Origin: Aurifilum marmelostoma
Lineage: Eukaryota > Ascomycota > Sordariomycetes > Diaporthales > Cryphonectriaceae
Length of the DNA: 64,000 nucleotides
Direction of reading: 5' to 3'
Assembly (NCBI GenBank): GCA_027559495.1
Contig: JAMXSV010000004.1
Span: 2,531,001-2,595,000 of the forward strand
Part shown: positions 24,596-36,600 of the stretch, in pieces
Layout of the letters: each line of letters starts with the position of its first letter
How positions within the stretch are numbered: the first letter of the stretch is position 1
The notes under the pieces: generated by a model
The model's input: only the letters and a program-made list of their open reading frames with translations
What the model was told of the DNA's origin: nothing
Databases searched by the model: none
Translations under genes and position numbers: made by a program

Positions 24596-26374
24596 TCATA
24601 GTTTTGGTCGTACATTTGATGTACGGTCCAATATAGTCTCGATCTCTCTCTTGAATATCTCGGCCCATCTCATATCAATCGCACACGCATCAATATTCAC
24701 ACCCAGGTCTATAGAGTCATTCCCTCCCGAGACACCTACCAAGAATTCACCGTCCCGAGGTCTCACATTTTGACGTACCATCCTGGGATCAGCCACAAGC
24801 TCGCCGGCGCCGCCGTCGTCGTTCCCGGCCAGCGGCCGGTGGAGATCGTACTGACCCGGCTGCAGGAGTGGCGATAATCTCCCGACGGAGCTCACGCCGC
24901 ACGTCGCCAGGGTAGGGTTCAGCTGCTTGGGCACGAAGCCCTGGTACACCAGGTCGGTCTTGAGCTCCTCGGGGACTCTCCCGTTGACGCGCTCGAGTGT
25001 GTCCACGTAGGTCATGGGCACGACCCTGCCGGCGCCCCGGGACCCCATGTACTGTATCATGTTGTCAACGGCGGACTCCTTCTGCTTCCGAGGAGGCCTT
25101 TTCTGGTACCGCGACAGTTGCCTCTGCGCGGACCGGATGAGCAGCTTGATCCTCCCGTCGAGGTCGAGGCTCGATGACAGAAAGGGCAGTATGACCCCGT
25201 CGGAAAAGGCCAGCATGAGACCGTCCGGGTCGGCGCTGTGGTTGAAAAAGGGCCGCGGGTTGATGGGGAACGAGCCGATAAAGGGCAGGCGGTCCTGAGG
25301 CGCGACGTCTGGACACCGGCGCTCGTACAGCTCCATCATGACGATGGCGACCAGGACGAAGCAGCCGGCCCCTACACTACATCCGGCTTGTCGGCACAGG
25401 CGATGGAGTCTCTGCGTGCCGTCTCGACCGACCTGGGCGGTGAGGGTTCCTGCGTTCAGGGTGGGGGGCCTGCTGTAGTCTAGGACGTGGTCAAAGAGTC
25501 TCTGCCGGGGCACGGATGCCTTCCGGGGCCCGCTGGTGAAGCGGAGGGGGTTCTGGAACGCGGACGGCATGGGCTTCTGGACGTGGCGCAGCACGAGGGT
25601 TATGGCCCAAAACCACCGTCGTCGTGCCAGGGACCCTGATATGGGCTGGTACAGGTCCTCTTGTGCGGGCGGCAGGCGGTCCGGCAGCGTCGCTGCCAGG
25701 GTGCCGATGGAGTCCTCGAGGTCTCGGGATCTTGTGTTGAGCAGCCGCATGAAGCTGGTGGCCCAGTTGCTGTTGGTCAGGCCGTCTGAGATCTGGTGCG
25801 ACATGATGAATAAGAAGCGCAGGCGGTGGGTGGTGCCGCCGCTGTCTGTGTTGTCTAGTGGGAGCACGAGCAGCCTCGCGAGAGTCTTGGCCGGATCAAA
25901 GGCCCTGGCCGTGTTCTGGGCGTGATAGTACAGCTCGCCGGCATCCACAGATGGGTAGTAGTCCTGCAGGAAGACTATAAGGCTGGCTGCTGCTTGGAAG
26001 GCGTCCTCAACGTCCACAGGCTTGCGAATAACGAATAATCGAGCACCGTTCTTGACACCTTTTCCGTCCATGAAATCCATTGAGGAGGAGGAGGAGGATG
26101 AGGTTGCTGCAGCGCTCAACAGCGCGTGTCTGAGTCGCAGGGCCGTCCAGGCGAGCAGGATGTGGCGTCTCAGGGAGGACGCGGACATGTTTGTGTTGAT
26201 GTCGAACTCAACAGCCATGTTTATGTCAGCCCTGCCCTCGTGGTAGACTCCGTCGGCGTCGAACGAGCTTTCGACGATGCCGAGTGGGCGATAGAAAACG
26301 ATGCCATTCTTGTCTTGAGCCTGTCTCCATCGATGATAGCCAGTGGAGTATCGCTGTACCCAGTCGACGTGCAT
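24596..26374 (-). CDS. HXXXD-type acyltransferase (condensation/alcohol acyltransferase-like)
   Basis: Intronless gene for about 592 aa. The catalytic motif SHQISDG (H about 192, D about 196) is the HXXXD signature of the CoA-dependent acyltransferase superfamily, which includes BAHD enzymes, fungal terpenoid and alcohol O-acetyltransferases and NRPS condensation domains. The second half has the usual donor-side segment (FIGSFPINPRPFF, and DLGVNIDACAIDMRWAEIF near the end). A canonical DFGWG motif was not found. A Ser run and a charged loop lie around 100-120. The ATG at 26374 is the first true ATG of the open frame. It is probably cytosolic, transferring an acyl group to an alcohol or amine; the substrate is unknown. 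It lies between the two NACHT paralogs, 11 kb from the cluster's last clear gene, so cluster membership is doubtful. Confidence 0.8.
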   Translation of the reverse strand: MHVDWVQRYSTGYHRWRQAQDKNGIVFYRPLGIVESSFDADGVYHEGRADINMAVEFDINTNMSASSLRRHILLAWTALRLRHALLSAAATSSSSSSSMDFMDGKGVKNGARLFVIRKPVDVEDAFQAAASLIVFLQDYYPSVDAGELYYHAQNTARAFDPAKTLARLLVLPLDNTDSGGTTHRLRFLFIMSHQISDGLTNSNWATSFMRLLNTRSRDLEDSIGTLAATLPDRLPPAQEDLYQPISGSLARRRWFWAITLVLRHVQKPMPSAFQNPLRFTSGPRKASVPRQRLFDHVLDYSRPPTLNAGTLTAQVGRDGTQRLHRLCRQAGCSVGAGCFVLVAIVMMELYERRCPDVAPQDRLPFIGSFPINPRPFFNHSADPDGLMLAFSDGVILPFLSSSLDLDGRIKLLIRSAQRQLSRYQKRPPRKQKESAVDNMIQYMGSRGAGRVVPMTYVDTLERVNGRVPEELKTDLVYQGFVPKQLNPTLATCGVSSVGRLSPLLQPGQYDLHRPLAGNDDGGAGELVADPRMVRQNVRPRDGEFLVGVSGGNDSIDLGVNIDACAIDMRWAEIFKREIETILDRTSNVRPKL

Positions 26375-27931
26375 TATTGTATATGTAAATATATTGCTGG
26401 GGTCAGTGGAGCACAGGATCTTGGATGACCAGGACCCGCTCAAATAAATCAGTGAAGTTGAAAATTCACAGCAGGGTGTTGGGATTGTGTGTACAGTGAA
26501 AAGAAATCATCCTGCAGCTCTGCAAAATTGTACCAACCCCGCTGAATTCAGGGTCCACCTGCTTCGGCTGGTGATGATATACACCAATCAGGTCTCCCCG
26601 ACGGACAACTAGATCACAGGTAATTAGACAATGTTGTGAGGAGAAGTACTAAGACAAGCTAAGGCAGTCCCAAGTGAGATCGACAGAAAGTAGGTAGGGG
26701 GATGAATAGAATTAGGCAAAAATGGTTGGACATTTGGTTGTCACATTTCAGTTTTGAGATCAGCAACAAGGATGCTATGGTAGGATGCATCTCCATGTTT
26801 GACCACAATCTATGATGCTTGCTTGTTTGCATGGACAATATTCTCACCCAGGAGGCTTGACCAGTCAAGGTGTTGAGGTAACAGATCAGCAGTAGCATCA
26901 AACAAGAAGCCAATGTGCTGCAGCAAAGATGTTTGATATGTGGTGTGTGTTTGAGGCTATTATCTCATCTTCATCATCATCGTCGTCATCATCAAACACT
27001 GGGGCAGTCTAGGCACACACCACTATTTGCTATGCAAGCACAGCAATCCAAATTGCAGAGATAGCAAGATATTTTCTCACCACAGGCAAACATATGTGTT
27101 CAAAGAAGAATCCTGTGGCACTGCAGTGCCCTATATAAGACTGGACATTGCCCCCTTAGAAGTCCAGTGAAGTCCATCATGTTTCATTCTCCTCATCAAG
27201 CCTCACCTCCAAGTCCTGCCCACTCGGGCACCGCGCAATATGGCTTCATTCACACTTTCTATCTAGGCCAAAGCTGTCTCCTGCAGTCTTGCTTGAGACT
27301 GCAGAGCCAGCCAGTGAATCACTGGCCTAGGTCCGTGCACACCTAGGCAGCCTGCCAGCCTTGCAGCACCCACATGCCTATAGATAGCCTCATGTGCTCT
27401 GCCCCTCTGCCAGCTCTCCTTTTTTTCAGTCATCCACCTCCCGTTTTTTCTATTTCCCTGTTCATTGCGATACAGTCTGTCTCCTTTATACAACACCATT
27501 GGATCACCTGTAGGATACACCCTACCATGGACCAGCAGCACTATACCTAACCACTGCCAGCTGCACACCATCACTCACGCGCGCAATCACCACCTGCTGC
27601 ACCATCAACACCACCACCCCACTGCATAGCAACCACTGCCAGCTGCATGACAACAAACACATGCGCACTGACCATCGCGCGCTGCCCAAGAACCCCAAAC
27701 TCAACCTGCTGCCCACTGCACCTGCACCTGCACAACCACAGAGGACACCGTGACCACTGCATCTTGTTTACACCTTCACACTGCGCAGAACACATTCTTG
27801 CGGCGCAGCACACGTTTGCCGTCGTGCCTTGCACACCCAGAGCTCCAGGTGAGACAAAATCCCCAACACTCAATCCCCTCCATAGACAGTCTAACAACAG
27901 CGTCAATTTCTATAGCAAGCATCCTTCCATC
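26375..27931. other. Intergenic region with divergent promoters and a low-complexity leader
   Basis: About 1.56 kb between divergent genes. A TATATAA box lies at 27132-27138, followed by an ATG at 27179 opening a short frame of about 55 codons; it could be an upstream ORF in a long leader of the chromodomain gene. A 15-mer CCACTGCCAGCTGCA is duplicated at 27551-27565 and 27633-27647 (82 bp apart) in a CA/ACC-rich tract. No other gene was recognised. Confidence 0.4.
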
Positions 27932-28423
27932 ATGGCGTCAAACATCCAAACAACCGATGCCCAAGGCAATCAAACCACCGACGGCGGACAAGACGACGAT
28001 GGCTGCAGGGTCGTGCGGATTGCAGAGTCGCGCATTGCGCGTGGCGAGCTGCAGTACAGAGCAGAGTGGAAGAACCCCGATCGCCACCGCAACCACGTCC
28101 GATGGTACCCAGCCGGTGCTTACATGCATGCGCCCCTCAAGCTGCTAGAGTACCACGACGCCCACCCCGGAGAGCCTGGCCCGCCAGCCCGCTTTGACGC
28201 CTGGCTCTCGGCCCATGCTCGAGGCAAGGAGCCGCTGCCTCACCCCGACGACAACCTGCCCACGCCGCACGGTCGTTGGTTCGAGGCGATGCGCAGGAGC
28301 GCGAGGATGGTGGCCAGAGGTGACGATTCCGAGCAGGGACTCCTCGTGATCCACCCGCCTGCCCAGCCCAGACAGTGGCGCCCGCTTCAGCTGGGACCAC
28401 ACAGCAACAACAACAACCCTTAG
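27932..28423 (+). CDS. Small chromodomain-only protein
   Basis: About 163 aa, single exon from the ATG at 27932, which has a good context (CATCATGGCG). A longer frame opens at 27647, but that extension is low-complexity CA-rich sequence and is probably leader. Residues about 25-80 resemble a chromodomain: a VVRIAESRIARGELQYRAEW strand core, then HVRWYP, then the helix HAPLKLLEYHDAHP. The closing PGPPARFDAW resembles the chromodomain at the C-terminus of Ty3/gypsy integrases. Of the three aromatic cage positions known from HP1, only the central Trp is evident, so methyl-lysine binding is doubtful. The remainder is Arg/Gln/Asn-rich and probably disordered. It may be a chromatin-associated orphan or an exapted integrase tail. 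The call rests on pattern similarity only. Confidence 0.6.
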   Translation: MASNIQTTDAQGNQTTDGGQDDDGCRVVRIAESRIARGELQYRAEWKNPDRHRNHVRWYPAGAYMHAPLKLLEYHDAHPGEPGPPARFDAWLSAHARGKEPLPHPDDNLPTPHGRWFEAMRRSARMVARGDDSEQGLLVIHPPAQPRQWRPLQLGPHSNNNNP

Positions 28424-29483
28424 ACGAGAGTCGGGCGAAGACGGACGGGGTCCAGGGAGCAACGGATCAGGCACTCGGCGCGAGAAGAGATTTGACAAGG
28501 AGGCTCGGAGAAGAGAAATACACATCTCGACGGCGAGTATCACCTCACTCTGCCTAGCTAAGGAATTAAGCCGGCCCACTTTCGCCATGACCAAGGTCTT
28601 TGACGTGTCCGGGGGGGGGAGGGGGGATCAATGCATAAAACAAGCCTATTTCCGGAGGACTCGTGCCGCGACGAGACCCAGCTTCCCCAAAGGTTCCCGC
28701 GGGACCGTTCGAGGTTGTCAAGGTTCGGGCGGGGGCTGGCTTGGCCGGCCCTCCTCTCCTCTCTGTATTAGTATTAGGATTACTCTAAACCAAGTTACAT
28801 GGTGGCCCCCCAATCGAGGGCGTTATATCATTCGTGGTTCTTTTTTCCTTGTATGCATGTCTGTCCCTGCTATAGCCCGGGGGAGCTCCCCCGCATTTTC
28901 CTGCGAGCGCTCCCCAGCCGAGATCTGGGGTAAAGCAGGCCCCCTCCTTGCCCCTAACTCCTGTACCCGCTGCAATAGCACAGCAATAACAACTCCACGG
29001 ACGCAGGAACGGCTTTGGCCTTCCCCATCTGGACTCGGCCTCACGATATAGTCGCCAGCTCGGTCAGGCTAAGGTTCCTCCCTCGGGGGCCACATGTGGT
29101 AGTATTATTACTCACAATGGTCATTCACCCGCCCACTGCGTTTGCACAATTATCACAAGGTTGTAGAAACTGAGCACTGGGCCGAGGTTGTGCGTGATGT
29201 TTGGCACACGGAGGAGAAGGACCTCATGTAGCCTTGTCGCCATATAGCACTGTACAGTAAGTAATACAGCCATCATGAATTCATAGGAGGACCTGTGACA
29301 TTATAAAAGAGGCCTTCCTCTCCCCTCTTCCTCGACCGAAAACCCCAGAGGAAACTGTGCACAAGGACAACTTCAGCTTGCTTGTACATAATTATCCAGT
29401 GTTCAGCACAATATTTGGCCCCTTCTCTGTTCTCCTCCCTCTGTATCTGTGCCCTCCATCCTTGACAGAACTTTCTATTCAAA
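28424..29483. other. Intergenic and promoter region of the HsbA-like gene
   Basis: About 1.06 kb without a supported gene. It contains a G-rich stretch at about 28611-28627, a TATAAAA box at 29302-29308 about 180 bases before the next start codon, and a CT-rich core promoter tract at about 29420-29465, typical of strongly expressed filamentous fungal genes. Confidence 0.5.
29302..29308 (+). promoter_or_regulatory. TATA box of the HsbA-like gene
   Basis: TATAAAA lies about 180 bases upstream of the start codon, with a pyrimidine-rich tract between it and the ATG. Assignment is by position only. Confidence 0.5.
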
Positions 29484-30200
29484 ATGATGAGCCTCTACTC
29501 CGTCGTCACCCTTGCCGTTGCCGTCTCGGCCCTCCCGTCCATCCAGAAACGTGATGTGACCACCGTCCTCGACAACCTCGAGACCATTGACGCCGACACA
29601 AACACTCTTACCGCTGCCATCGAGGCCTGGGACGCCTCTCTCCTCGGTGCCCTTGGCATCCAGACTGATGTGGACAACCTCGAGGTGAGTCGGGACGCCT
29701 GCTCGCTGAACCAGATTACAGAGCCATCTTGAGACTGACGGACCATGACAGACTGCCATCACCGATGCCACCACTGAAGCCAACACTGAGTCTGAGGCCG
29801 ACTCTGCCGACTCGGAGACCATCCTGACCTGTGCGTATAACGATCCATCCCTTGAGAAGGGTTTACTACCCCCTCTCTTGCTTTCTTTTAGAAAAAGGAG
29901 AAAAACCCCCGAAAACCTTGCACTCATCATGTACGGACTGACACAAGAACAGACGTCAGCGACACCCTCAACCCCGACATCATCGCCTCCCTGGACGCCC
30001 TCACCGCCCGCGAGGCCGACTTTGACGCCCTCGGCCTCGACTCTCTGGTCCTCAGCGACCTCCAGACCCTCCAGAGCGACACGGACTCCCTCGGCGCCGC
30101 CCTGATCGCCATCGCCTCGTCCGACACGCAGGCCGAGGCCGAGACGCTCGTGGCCGATGTTGATGCTGCGTTTGCTAGCGCCATTGCTGTCTTCTCTTGA
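29484..30200 (+). CDS. Secreted HsbA-like hydrophobic surface-binding protein
   Basis: Small secreted protein of about 175 aa in three exons (29484-29684, 29752-29830, 29953-30200; 176 codons). An N-terminal signal peptide (SVVTLAVAVSA) is followed by a KR dibasic Kex2-type site at 22-23. The mature part is acidic and helical with Ala/Asp/Thr-rich heptad-like patterns (DNLETIDADTNTLTAAIEAW, LTAREADFDALGLDSL), the hallmark of the HsbA/antigenic cell wall galactomannoprotein family. Family members bind hydrophobic surfaces and can recruit cutinases or sit in the cell wall. It has no cysteines, unlike hydrophobins. A TATA box and CT tract precede it. It is probably secreted or wall-bound. The family call is confident; a host-interaction role would be speculation. 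Confidence 0.85.
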
Positions 30201-30647
30201 GCGGACAGGGCCGTGGGTGAGCTGGTGCGGCCTCTGTGGAGAACAAGTAGTTAAATTAGCATGTGACTTGTGATTATCATCAAGAAATGAAAATACGTAG
30301 TGTCAGGGCTGCAGCTCGTTAGTACATTGGTTTTTCTATCTTACATACTATTCTGATGGCAATCTCGCTGTCATCATGGTGACATACTTGTAGCTCAATT
30401 AATCATCTTGTGATCTTGTGCAATAAAGACTGGATCTAAGTGAGGTGCTTCTTGATTCAATGCATGCCTTGTCGATGCCTCAAGATTTTTTTATTTTATT
30501 TTTTGGAATAGTGAATCCTAATCAAAAGACGTTTTGAACATCACACAAGATTCTCGATGCCCGTCTCAAATGCTCAAACTCCATTACTATCCATCAATCA
30601 ATCACAGAAAGAATCTGAAAGATCAAGATTCACCATTAATTACTACA
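30201..30647. other. AT-rich intergenic region between convergent genes
   Basis: About 450 bases, clearly AT-richer than neighbours, with T/A tracts near 30486-30503. It holds the 3' ends of the HsbA-like gene and of NACHT paralog B. No gene was seen. Confidence 0.55.
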
Positions 30648-33600
30648 TCAAACGCGAACCCGCCAGTCCCGAGGCTCACAAAAAGCCCCCTCCTCGACCT
30701 TCCCCTCAGCCTTCCGCTGTCCAAACCCATCTAGCTTCCACCCTGTACTGAGTACCTGCTCCTCCTTCACGCCGACCGCCGACAGCTCGGCCGAAAAGGC
30801 CCGCCAAACTTTCGTCGTCAGCCTTTCGTACTCGGCCGCCGGCCCCGCCCAGGAACCAAGCCTCTGTAGGGCAATCTTGAGCAGCCGCAGGTGGGTCCTG
30901 ACGGCCTGCACCTCCTGCTCGCGCGTGACCGCAGACGAAGACGAGGGCCTGTTGGTGTGGCGGCGGCGCAGAGTCGCATGGCTAGAGGCCTTGCGCAGCA
31001 GCACGGGCGAGGACGAGAGACGGCTGGCGCGGCGAGAAGACCCCCCACGGCGGACGGTCGTCGAGCTGGACGACTCTGAGTCGCTGGCGTCATCCTCACC
31101 ACGGCCCCCCGCGTCGCTGCTGTCGAGGAGGAGGAGCTTGAGCAGGTCCTCGTGGACAACAGCCGCCTTCTTGAAGTAGAGCTTGGCCATGTCCGCCGCG
31201 CGCTTCCTGGCGTTGTTATCCGAGCTTCGCGATCCGTTGGTCTCTGCTGCAGCAGACTGGTGATGATACTGCTGTGCTGTGCTGGTGTACAGGCTGGCGA
31301 GCAGGGACATGATGTCCAGGGTGTGTTGACTGCGGGCGCCCTGTGAGAAGATGCTTCGCACATTGTAGGCCAGATCCTCTGCGAGGCGGATGGCCAGCTT
31401 CCTGTCAGCATCAGTCTTTGCGTTAGCGAAGGAGACCTGCACCAGGCGCATGCCCAGGGCGAGCATCACATCGTGGCCCCACTCGTACTGCCCGTCGCGC
31501 GACTGCCAGAGGGTATTCAGCAGCCACTGGAGACGGGGCAGGTCGTTGAGCTCGCCGAGCAGCGAGATGAGGTCGTTGATCTCGGACCACTGGCAGCGGA
31601 CAAGGTCGATGCCGTGCGTCCTGCAGATCTCGAGGACCTCGCCTAGGATCTGTGCTGATAGGGTCATCATCTCCTTCTGTAGCCCTTCCTGGTCCTGAGG
31701 AGGCAGGTGACGGTGATCACGCCTGCTGTTCTCTCCTTCTTGTTGCTCGTGGACATTGTGGCCAGCCATGAGCTGACAGATCTGGAAGCCAAGTGAGATC
31801 TCGGTCGGATCGTCCAGGCCCTCGTGCGCCATGAGGAAGAGGTAGGTGGCACGCGCGAGCTCGATCGCCTCCTTGAACTTGTCCTTCTGCAGCAGAGACC
31901 TCAACTCGCCGACAGCTGCACGACCTGCACGGCTGGTCATGGTATCCTCGGTCAGCTCACCTGGATGAGCCGAGAAGCGTGCCAGCAGCACAGCCAGGAA
32001 CGATCTGACAGCGCTCTTGGAGCACGACGTGGCAATACGAGACTCCACAGAGATAAAGTACTCGACCAGGCTCGTGTCCATAACAACAACATCAAAGTCG
32101 CTTTGGCGGTGCAGCCGGCATAGCATAGTCTGCAGGCGAGCTGCACGCATCAGCACAACATGCATCTGATCCTTGGCCTTGACGCTTGAGATAAAGCGCC
32201 CGTAGAACATCGACTCGGCCAGGAGTTCCGTCATGAAGCTGGCCATAGTCAGGGTCAGGTCCGCCCGCAGTGACCACTCCAGCGCTGCGACAAAGGCGGC
32301 AGAGCAGCCGTGGATATTGACACGCGTAATGTCGAAGCTGCTGCTCTTGGAGGCTATTTTGTAGATGAGCTGGAGCTTGAGCTCGTGGACCAGTGTGTGC
32401 GCGTGCGATGCATACCCACACGAGACATAAATCTCTGCCACGTACTTGGCTGTCTCGATCAGCTCCTGAGAGGAAAAGGTCGTCTTGTTGCTGAGGCACT
32501 CGACGACCAGGCTTCTCATTTCGACCAGTGCGACTTCCGTCTTGGATTGTCTCTTGTAGAGCGTGATGAGCTCCTTCAGCTGCGTCAACGTTGTGTGGTG
32601 TGTGACTGAGTGTATCTTTTTGACCTCCAGGTACTGCGAGTATGACATCACGGTGGCCTTCTCCAGGGTCTCCTTGGTGACGACGGTCTTGGAATTCGTC
32701 ATTGAGGAAGTGACCTGCTTCACGTACAGTGACCTGAGGGTGCTTTGACTGCGCTCGAAGACCGTCTTGGACACTGTCTTGGACGAGTGTTTCAAGATGT
32801 GCTCGTAGTAGGAAATGGCCTCATACTGGTACTTCTCGCTCCTCTGGCACACCTCGGCCAGGTGCAAGGTCACAGAGACCGAGATCGAAGACACCTCCCC
32901 GAAGTGCTGCAGACACGCCCGCCTGATCTCCTTGAGGATCTCAAGGTGCTCAGTAATCTCAACCTCAGTCTCTTCGATGGCTTTGTAGTATCTCTCCAAG
33001 ATCTGCTGGACCACGCTTGCCTCCTTGAAGAACTCACATGACGTGCCCAGTTTGCAGAAAGTCGCAATGATTGACCTGAAGAACCGAAGAGACTCGGAGA
33101 ACCTCTGGCTCTGATAATAGTGGTCGGCAACGATCCGCAGGGCCCGCAGTGCATCCTCATGGCATACGAGAGCGCCGCCCTGGTTGAGGCTGGTGACAAT
33201 CTCGAGATAGTAATCCACAAAGTAGCCATGAGTGACAGGATGCTCGTGGCAAAGATCTCCAAGCGCATAGAGCACAGATATGGTCCTTGCATGACTGCGA
33301 CCGTAGAAACCGCGGTACTCCACCAAGAGGTCCTGGTAGAAGGAAATGAGCTGGTTGACCATGGCGTGTTCCTTCAAGAACGCAATGTAGATCTCTGTGT
33401 ACTTGACAACAAGAGCATCGTCAAGGCGAGCGCAGCTTTTGCGGTGAAGACGATATAGAGACAAATAGAGGTATTCTGCCTTCTCGTACCGACTCTGACG
33501 AATATAACACTCGGCTAGTCTCATCACGAGGCTGATGTTCTTAGCGGTCAGGGAGCTCTTGACGTCGATGCGCTCCAGGGACTGTGAGAACAAGGCAGAA

Positions 33601-36600
33601 AAGGATGATCTCATGAGAGTCTGCTTCAGGATCGAAGTAGCTTCAGACCATCTTTCCTCTTTGAAGTAAAGGGAGGTCAAAGATTCGCAGAGCTCGATGG
33701 TGCTCGAGAGTACTTCCGTGACCTCGGTACTGCTCGACAGAGTGGACTCGAATACCTCCCGCAGGACTGTCTCAGACGATTCGGTAACTGATGTCGTTGT
33801 AGATGTCGTGCTTGAAGACTCTTTCACAATCTCCTTGGAAGTGATGGCGATCTGCTCCTCAATCTGCTTGAACGTTGTCGTCGTTTCCTTGTGCGATGAC
33901 TTGTACCAGGACCAGCACTTTTGGAACACAGCAAGGGCCACAGAGGTCATCTGGACCCGCTGCATCCAGTGGCCGACCTCCTTGAGGCAAATAATGATCG
34001 ACTCAAACGTCGTCACTGTATGGCACGAGTACTCGTTCCAGCACGAGAGGAGCAGAGCTACCGCCTCCTCCTTCCGCTTCTGGATGTGAAGAACCTCGAC
34101 ATACTTGAGTGTCACCTCGATCTTCTTCTGATGCCAGTCATGGTTCTGAGATCCACGGCAGTACTCATCGAGCTTGAGCCAGAGCTCCAGGAGCAGCTCC
34201 TCGTACCTGGCATACTTTTTCTCAGCAAACAGGCTCATCGCGATGGTGATGGTCTTTTCCACTCGGGCGATCGTCCAAGACTCCTCACGCTCCTCGTCGT
34301 TCCAGCCAAATAGGAAGCTCTCATAGCTGTCAATGACTGAGCTGCCCTTTTTCTTGAGAGTCACGCTGAAGTGTTTCGAGCCTCCTCGAGACGAGCGCTG
34401 GTCATGTTCTCCGCGTACGTGGGCGGCGGCGAGGGCGATAATCTCTTCAATCTTGACGCGGATCTCTGTCGCCTTCTGCTCTTCACCGATGGATATGTAC
34501 AACTCGACCAGACTTTTGTAGACCTCGAGGACTTCTTCTGAAGTCTCCCCATACCGATGCTTGTAAGACGAGACGAGGAGAAGCATGGTCTGCTCGCGGT
34601 AGGTCATAGTCTTAGTTCGAGTCTGGGAAATGAACGACTCGGACAGTCGCATAGTTGCTGTGCAGCAGGCGATGACCAGATCCGATTGCACACCAAGGAC
34701 CACACGCCCGATCATGCTGGCTTTGAAATACCACTCGATCGCATCAGCCGGCCGAAGCGAGATTGTTCTCTCACACAATACAGCACAGATGATGGCTGAT
34801 TGCAATACACACGCGTGCTCCTCGCCAAAGATTGCACGACGAACACGATAAGCCAGGGCCACCAAATCCATGGTCTGCTTGTCGAAAGATGGCAACGATT
34901 GCGCTTGCCAGCATCCTGCCTCGAGCAGTGCGAAACCCACAGAGCTGGGGAAGCTGGAGGAGAAGTCCTTGGGCAGCTGCATGGTCCCCTTGCGGCTTGT
35001 AGAGCGAAGGGGACTTTCGGAAATGGACTGGCCAGTAGCGTCTAGGCAACATTTTGATTAGCAAACAGCAAAGTCTATTTAGGGGGCCTGGCTAGGGATC
35101 CAGGTAGAAGAGAAAACATACACTGTATACTCAAGTATGCGGTCCGAGGCAAGTCTGCTCTCGATGCAATCCTGGCCCAAGAACGACAGAGTAGGCTCAT
35201 ACCTATCGTCAGACGAGATATGGTGTTTCGAACAGGCAAATAACCGCAGCAGGATATCTCTGTGCCTCTCTTTCAATTTCAGAGACTGAGGAGCCGAATC
35301 TGGGATCGCAACAAGTGCATCCTTGATGGCACGATGGCGAAGCGTGATTAGACCTTCGCCAGCCATGACAAAAGGGGCAATCGAGCGGATCGCGGATTCG
35401 ATATTGACTTGACGATCCTCCGATTTGTGACCCTGATGGTTGATTTGGACCTGTAGCAGAAGCTCGACTTCTTTGCGGGAGAGTGGGCGCTCTGCAGCAA
35501 CGAGTAAGGACAAGAGGGCTTTGCTGTCGTCATTCAGCTGCATGGCCTGCAATAGCTTCTGCACGACTTCTGCTACCGTCTTATGTGGTGATTTCTCAAG
35601 AGCCTCGACAGCCTGGTCAAAAGCAGCAGGCGTCTTCTGCAGCTTGAGAAAGCGGACGGTCAGGAATGCATAGAGCATTGAGCTGTCAGAGGCGGACATG
35701 ACCTGATCCACGAGATGCTCCTGTGCCGCCTCATCTCTGTTGTCGAAAAAGTATGGCACTTTGGCGAGGCCGTGACGAATCATGGTCTGAATGTCATCAG
35801 ATGTGTTCTCCAGGGTCATGCTGACCTTGGTCGTCGCAGCCGCGTACTTCATCTCTAAAGGTGACGAGAAGAGGAGCAGGCGGACACCAGTGGTCTTGTG
35901 AACCAGCTTCTGGAACCTCTCGGCCACTTGCTTCCCATGTGCCTTTTGAGCCTCTAACTCATCCAGGTCGATGATGATGGCCAGCGTCTCCGTCTCGTCG
36001 CGGTACACTTTTTCCAAAGCTGCCTCCAATGCATTCCACATGATTTCCTCCTCCTGATTTGATGAGGAAGTGGCCGTGCAGTCGCCATAAGCTTCCATGA
36101 TGATACGGAAGACATTCACGTCACCAGTTCGCTGTGTCAGGAGCTGGAGGAGGAGAGTCTTCAGCATGGCAAGAGGTGTCTCCAAAGCCATCACACTGGA
36201 GTCTGTAATGGATGATATTGTCAGCAAATCATTCAAGTTATCTGCAGAGCTTGATTAGTGGATGACTTACTGAAAAAGAAGCTCAGTGTCGAAATATCCT
36301 TCTCGCTAACCGGTCTCTGAAGACGATCCGCCACCCAGTTCGCAAGGGTCGTCTTGCCAGATCCGGCCTTTCCCTGCACAAGCATACATTTGCCATCATC
36401 ACCTTTGAAGAAGGAGTCGAGATGAGGCTGCAGCCAGGTGCAGGTATACTCTTCGGCGCGACTGACCAGGTTGACGTGCTCTGACGTTAACAGCTTGAGA
36501 ACCGTGTCTTGAGGCGCAAGCCATGACTGCAGGGTGCGAAGCTGGTCTGGTTCTTCCATGGCCCGTTCTAGGACATTTCTCCAGATGGCACCGGCGCAGT

